Assembly (NCBI GenBank): GCA_022577435.1
Contig: JAKOON010000012.1
Span: forward strand, 10,657,412 to 10,721,411
Direction of reading: 5' to 3'
DNA length: 64,000 nucleotides
DNA from: Embiotoca jacksoni
Taxonomy: Eukaryota; Chordata; Actinopteri; Embiotocidae
Position 1 is the stretch's first letter; each line of letters begins with the position of its first letter. Of this stretch, positions 60,701-64,000 are shown in pieces. A program made the translations under genes and the position numbers. The notes beneath the pieces were generated by a model. It saw only the letters and a program-made list of their open reading frames with translations. It did not search any database and was not told the DNA's origin.

Positions 60701-63700
60701 TAAGGACAAGAACAATGCAGTGATTTGTGTGCTATTAGTTAAAATATATAGTTCACATTTGTAACATTGTGATAAAAAGTTGCCCATATTTATTCACATT
60801 TCTATTTGCAGGCAAATAATTCAAAAGACTTCTATAACTTTTTCGTGTCACTGTACTAAACAGACCATGTGGTGATTTTGTCCAAAAAAAGGGGGAACTT
60901 CTCAGTCTCAACTACATCCATTTTGTCCTTATATCAACGTGAATTACATGGTTGTAGTGTAGACTTTCGTCACGTGTGTTTGTGTGGGTGTATGATGTTA
61001 AAATAACAGGCAATAGTTTGATCTTTGCCGCAGAGTGAAGGGTGTTGAGCTGTTGCGTTCTCATAAAATCGGTTTTATAGTCGAACGAGGCAGATGTTAA
61101 TTTGTGCTTTCAAAATCTTTTTAATTCCAGCTAAGAGAACTTTTTATTTTATTTATAAAAGCAGACATGTACTTATGTATCTGGCCGTATTTCTGAACAT
61201 GTTTTAGGGAATAAATCTTAAAACCTAGGCTGCTGCTGCTCCAACAGCCATCACAAACAAATGTAAAAGGCAGGAGGACTTTCTATGATTTCTAACAGGG
61301 ATTTACACTGTAGTCTTAGTAAATAATTGGTTTATGGATTGAATGATGAAGAGAAACTGAGCTGACAGTCCTACCTCAGACATTATAGACTTTGGATTGG
61401 GACAGGGTGGAGGATCGGGCCGGGCATTGCTCCCCTCAGTGGGTAAACTCTACACACTGCAGCCATTCAGTTGGCTCGGCTCACTGGATAAAGTTAGGAT
61501 TGTTTGTCAGCGGACTGTAATGCCAGGAATGCTCAGCGCTGGCTCCCCCTGTGTGCAAGTGTCTCTCACACTTTTGCCTTTCCACCGGCAGTTTGCATAT
61601 GCGGTGACACCCAACGCTCCCTGAACTCTGAAGTGAAATAACAGATTCTATTTCTCTCCTGCAGGCTATCTTGGTATGAGGCACACACTCCAAACTTCAA
61701 ACCACCACGCCCTTTGCCTCCCACCTCCCCAACCGAGGCTGACCGGTCCATACTCTGCACTGGCATTTTCGAGCATGTTCCATCTGGCCGTCGTGACATC
61801 ACTTTCTAAATGAGCGCAAACACACACACACACACATGACACACACACACACACACACACTGGTCTGATGATTCACAGCAATGGTCAAAGCAGTGTCCAG
61901 CTGCATCCGAGTCCCACTGAGTTCCTCTAAAAGTCTGCTTTCTGGGGTTTTAATAGAGATTAATTATGTTTGACCCGAATACAGCATACAGTGTACACAC
62001 TCATACTGGATCCACTGGAGCTTACTCAGAGGAAGAAAGCTTGAGTGCATCCAGGCCAAAAACCTTTATTACTGTGCTGCTGTCCAGAGTTCCATGTTTC
62101 CATCACTATCCCGTGCAAACCGGATGTTCAACTTTGGGGATTTCTAGGTTTTTACAAAAGGATTACGAGTGTATTTGGTGAGTAAACAAAAAAAAACCTA
62201 AAGTCACATGCTCTTCGAACCTTTTCTAAGATGAGTGGATAATTTCAAAATGCCTGAAAGTTAATATTTTGGAGAAAACTGTGTTTTAGAAACTCAGAAA
62301 CTTACTTTAAAGTCCTAACAGGTATTACTGCAATCATGATGGTTTTAAATTATAGCGTCGCTTTGCCACAGCTGTATGGAGGCTCTTCCCTTGTGCAGAA
62401 CTGCTGATGAACTTGTGGACATTTCTCAGTGCTGTACCCCAGCAACACAGCAACACACAGACGGCAACACACACATCTCCACCAGCTGAAGTTGAACTGT
62501 CATCTTGCTCCAATCACGCAGACATGTGTTTCCTTTTTGCACACTCGGGATGATGTCACATCCACAGAGACATGTGCTCCCCGAGTACAGCTTAATTTAA
62601 AATATCTTCCTTATCCTGACTCAGGTCAGTGTGATCAGGATGAAGTCTTAAGAAGTTTGTACTGCACCAGGGGACACAAACACGGAGAGAAAATATACAA
62701 CAAACAGTAGGGCAGAAACTCCCCGCGGATAATGGCTAAGTGGGACATTGTAATCGCTCCCTTGGGTGAATAAAGCCTTTCTCAGGAGAGGTAATAGCAC
62801 ACATACTAGGCGAGGGGTGTTTGATTTGTGTTGTGGCAAGAAATGGTGAAATCTCTGTCATTACTGCGTCTCTGGCCTGTCATCACCCTGGTTTCACGCA
62901 GACATATGCACAGAACCTCAGCCCACACACATCCACATCTCCAAATTAAAGCCCGAATTAAATGTCTCGGAGATCTCATACTATTATCCCTGGGAGAAAA
63001 TTTCCACCTCTGTCATCTAGAAATGGCAGCTGATAAAAATCATTTTAATCGGCTGTATTGGTTCAACGTCTGCTCCTTGGTTTTCAAACATTACTTTACT
63101 TTGAATTCTGCTGTTTTTTTCAGTATCATAAATAGATCACAGTTACAGCTAGAAGCCAGGGAAACTATCTTGATATAAGGATTAATATTGTCGTAATAAC
63201 CATAAAAAACATTTGCGTGTCAGCTTGAGTCGTGTGTAAACACACACACACACTCTGAGGTAGTTTTGGTACCTTTTTGCTGAAAGCTCATCAATGAAAA
63301 CCACAAACATTGTTCCAAAACAAGCAGTACAGGTGATTATGACAAGTTAACCAGGATGTTAAATGCAAAATCCTCATCAGGACAGGCTTCAAACCAGCAA
63401 GAAATAATTTCCAGTGTGTTTACTTCAAAATTACAATTACACCGAGAGCAAACCTTCACCATAGAGCATTTCATTGATCCTCAAACATTTTCATCCTTTT
63501 GTTGAAGCAATATGCTGTTATTTTATACAGTGGAAGGAGAATATTCATGTTCAGGGATAAACACGTAACAAGGCAATGAATATCAATTGCTGAAATTTTC
63601 CATGAACTGCACGTGACAGTGGAGGAAGGTAAATTAGGAAAGCCCATTAGAAAACATACGGTCATTTACGATCCTGAATCCAGCATCATGAAGAGGTCAT

Positions 63701-64000
63701 GACTTCAACATGCAAATGGGATTGTGTCATTTTTTTACAACCTGCAAAGATATATATAATATCAGTACCCTCATTAACCATTAAATGCATTGTTACAAAT
63801 GTGGAAGCAGGCTGCATCACCTCTACTATTTGGTATAAATAGATATGAACCATCTTCAAGCTCTGACTAATGCAACTGTAGCCAACAAGACTGGAAAGCC
63901 TGTAACTGTCCCAAGATGCGACACACCAAGGAGATTCAAAAGCCCCTTGTTTACTACATGTCACTTGGTTTGATAATTTAATCAATTTGTCAGGGAATTT
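57791..64000. other. No gene recognised; possibly intron or intergenic
   Basis: AT-rich with (CA)n at 61819-61860 and a short (CA)n at 63238-63253. The segment around 59935-60180 has a phrase (GGACCCAAATGCACAACAGA) reminiscent of fish interspersed repeats but no LTR pair was found. If the CpG patch at 57.7 kb drives a plus-strand gene, this would be its first intron. Confidence 0.4.
61819..61860. repeat. (CA)n microsatellite
   Basis: About 20 CA units with one ATG interruption. Confidence 0.9.

Overview
This is a vertebrate nuclear genome window, almost certainly from a ray-finned (teleost) fish. Three protein-coding genes can be assembled exon by exon from splice signals and protein similarity recalled from known families. 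The rest is AT-rich intergenic or intronic sequence with fish-type interspersed repeats: a deleted Tc1-like element, an RTE-like LINE tail, a tRNA-derived SINE, a Ty3/gypsy relic, and many (CA)n, (TTA)n and poly-T tracts.

Layout. 1-2470: no recognised gene, possibly the 3' UTR of an upstream plus-strand gene, followed by a CpG-bearing promoter. 2470-8514: rcc1 (plus strand), the Ran guanine-nucleotide exchange factor, with nine coding exons that sum to 418 aa. 8560-17129: noncoding, with one unexplained stop-free coding-like exon on the minus strand at 10744-10869. 17130-19985: oprd1, a delta-type opioid receptor (minus strand), three coding exons, 375 aa, with a Z-DNA/H-DNA-prone repeat just upstream of the ATG. 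20200-40620: a gene-poor stretch with repeats, including the Tc1-like relic at 31761-32820. 40620-48647: tcea3 (minus strand), a TFIIS-type transcription elongation factor, 21 coding exons, 746 aa. 48700-64000: no identifiable gene, a composite tandem-repeat element at 54627-55765, and an orphan CpG-rich promoter-like patch with an RFX X-box at 57540-57790.

The three genes do not form one pathway. RCC1 and OPRD1 lie close together on human 1p35.3 and TCEA3 lies further along the same arm (1p36.1), so the window looks like a conserved but rearranged syntenic block.

The most unusual biology is in tcea3. Its interdomain linker is expanded by eleven consecutive symmetric phase-2 exons (432 codons). 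Skipping all of them in frame would leave a canonical-sized TFIIS of 314 aa. The same gene carries a textbook AT-AC U12-type intron inside the central Pol II-binding domain. Second-tier observations are loss of two delta-selectivity residues in the opioid receptor, and a tandem-repeat element that carries many DR1-type nuclear-receptor half-site pairs.
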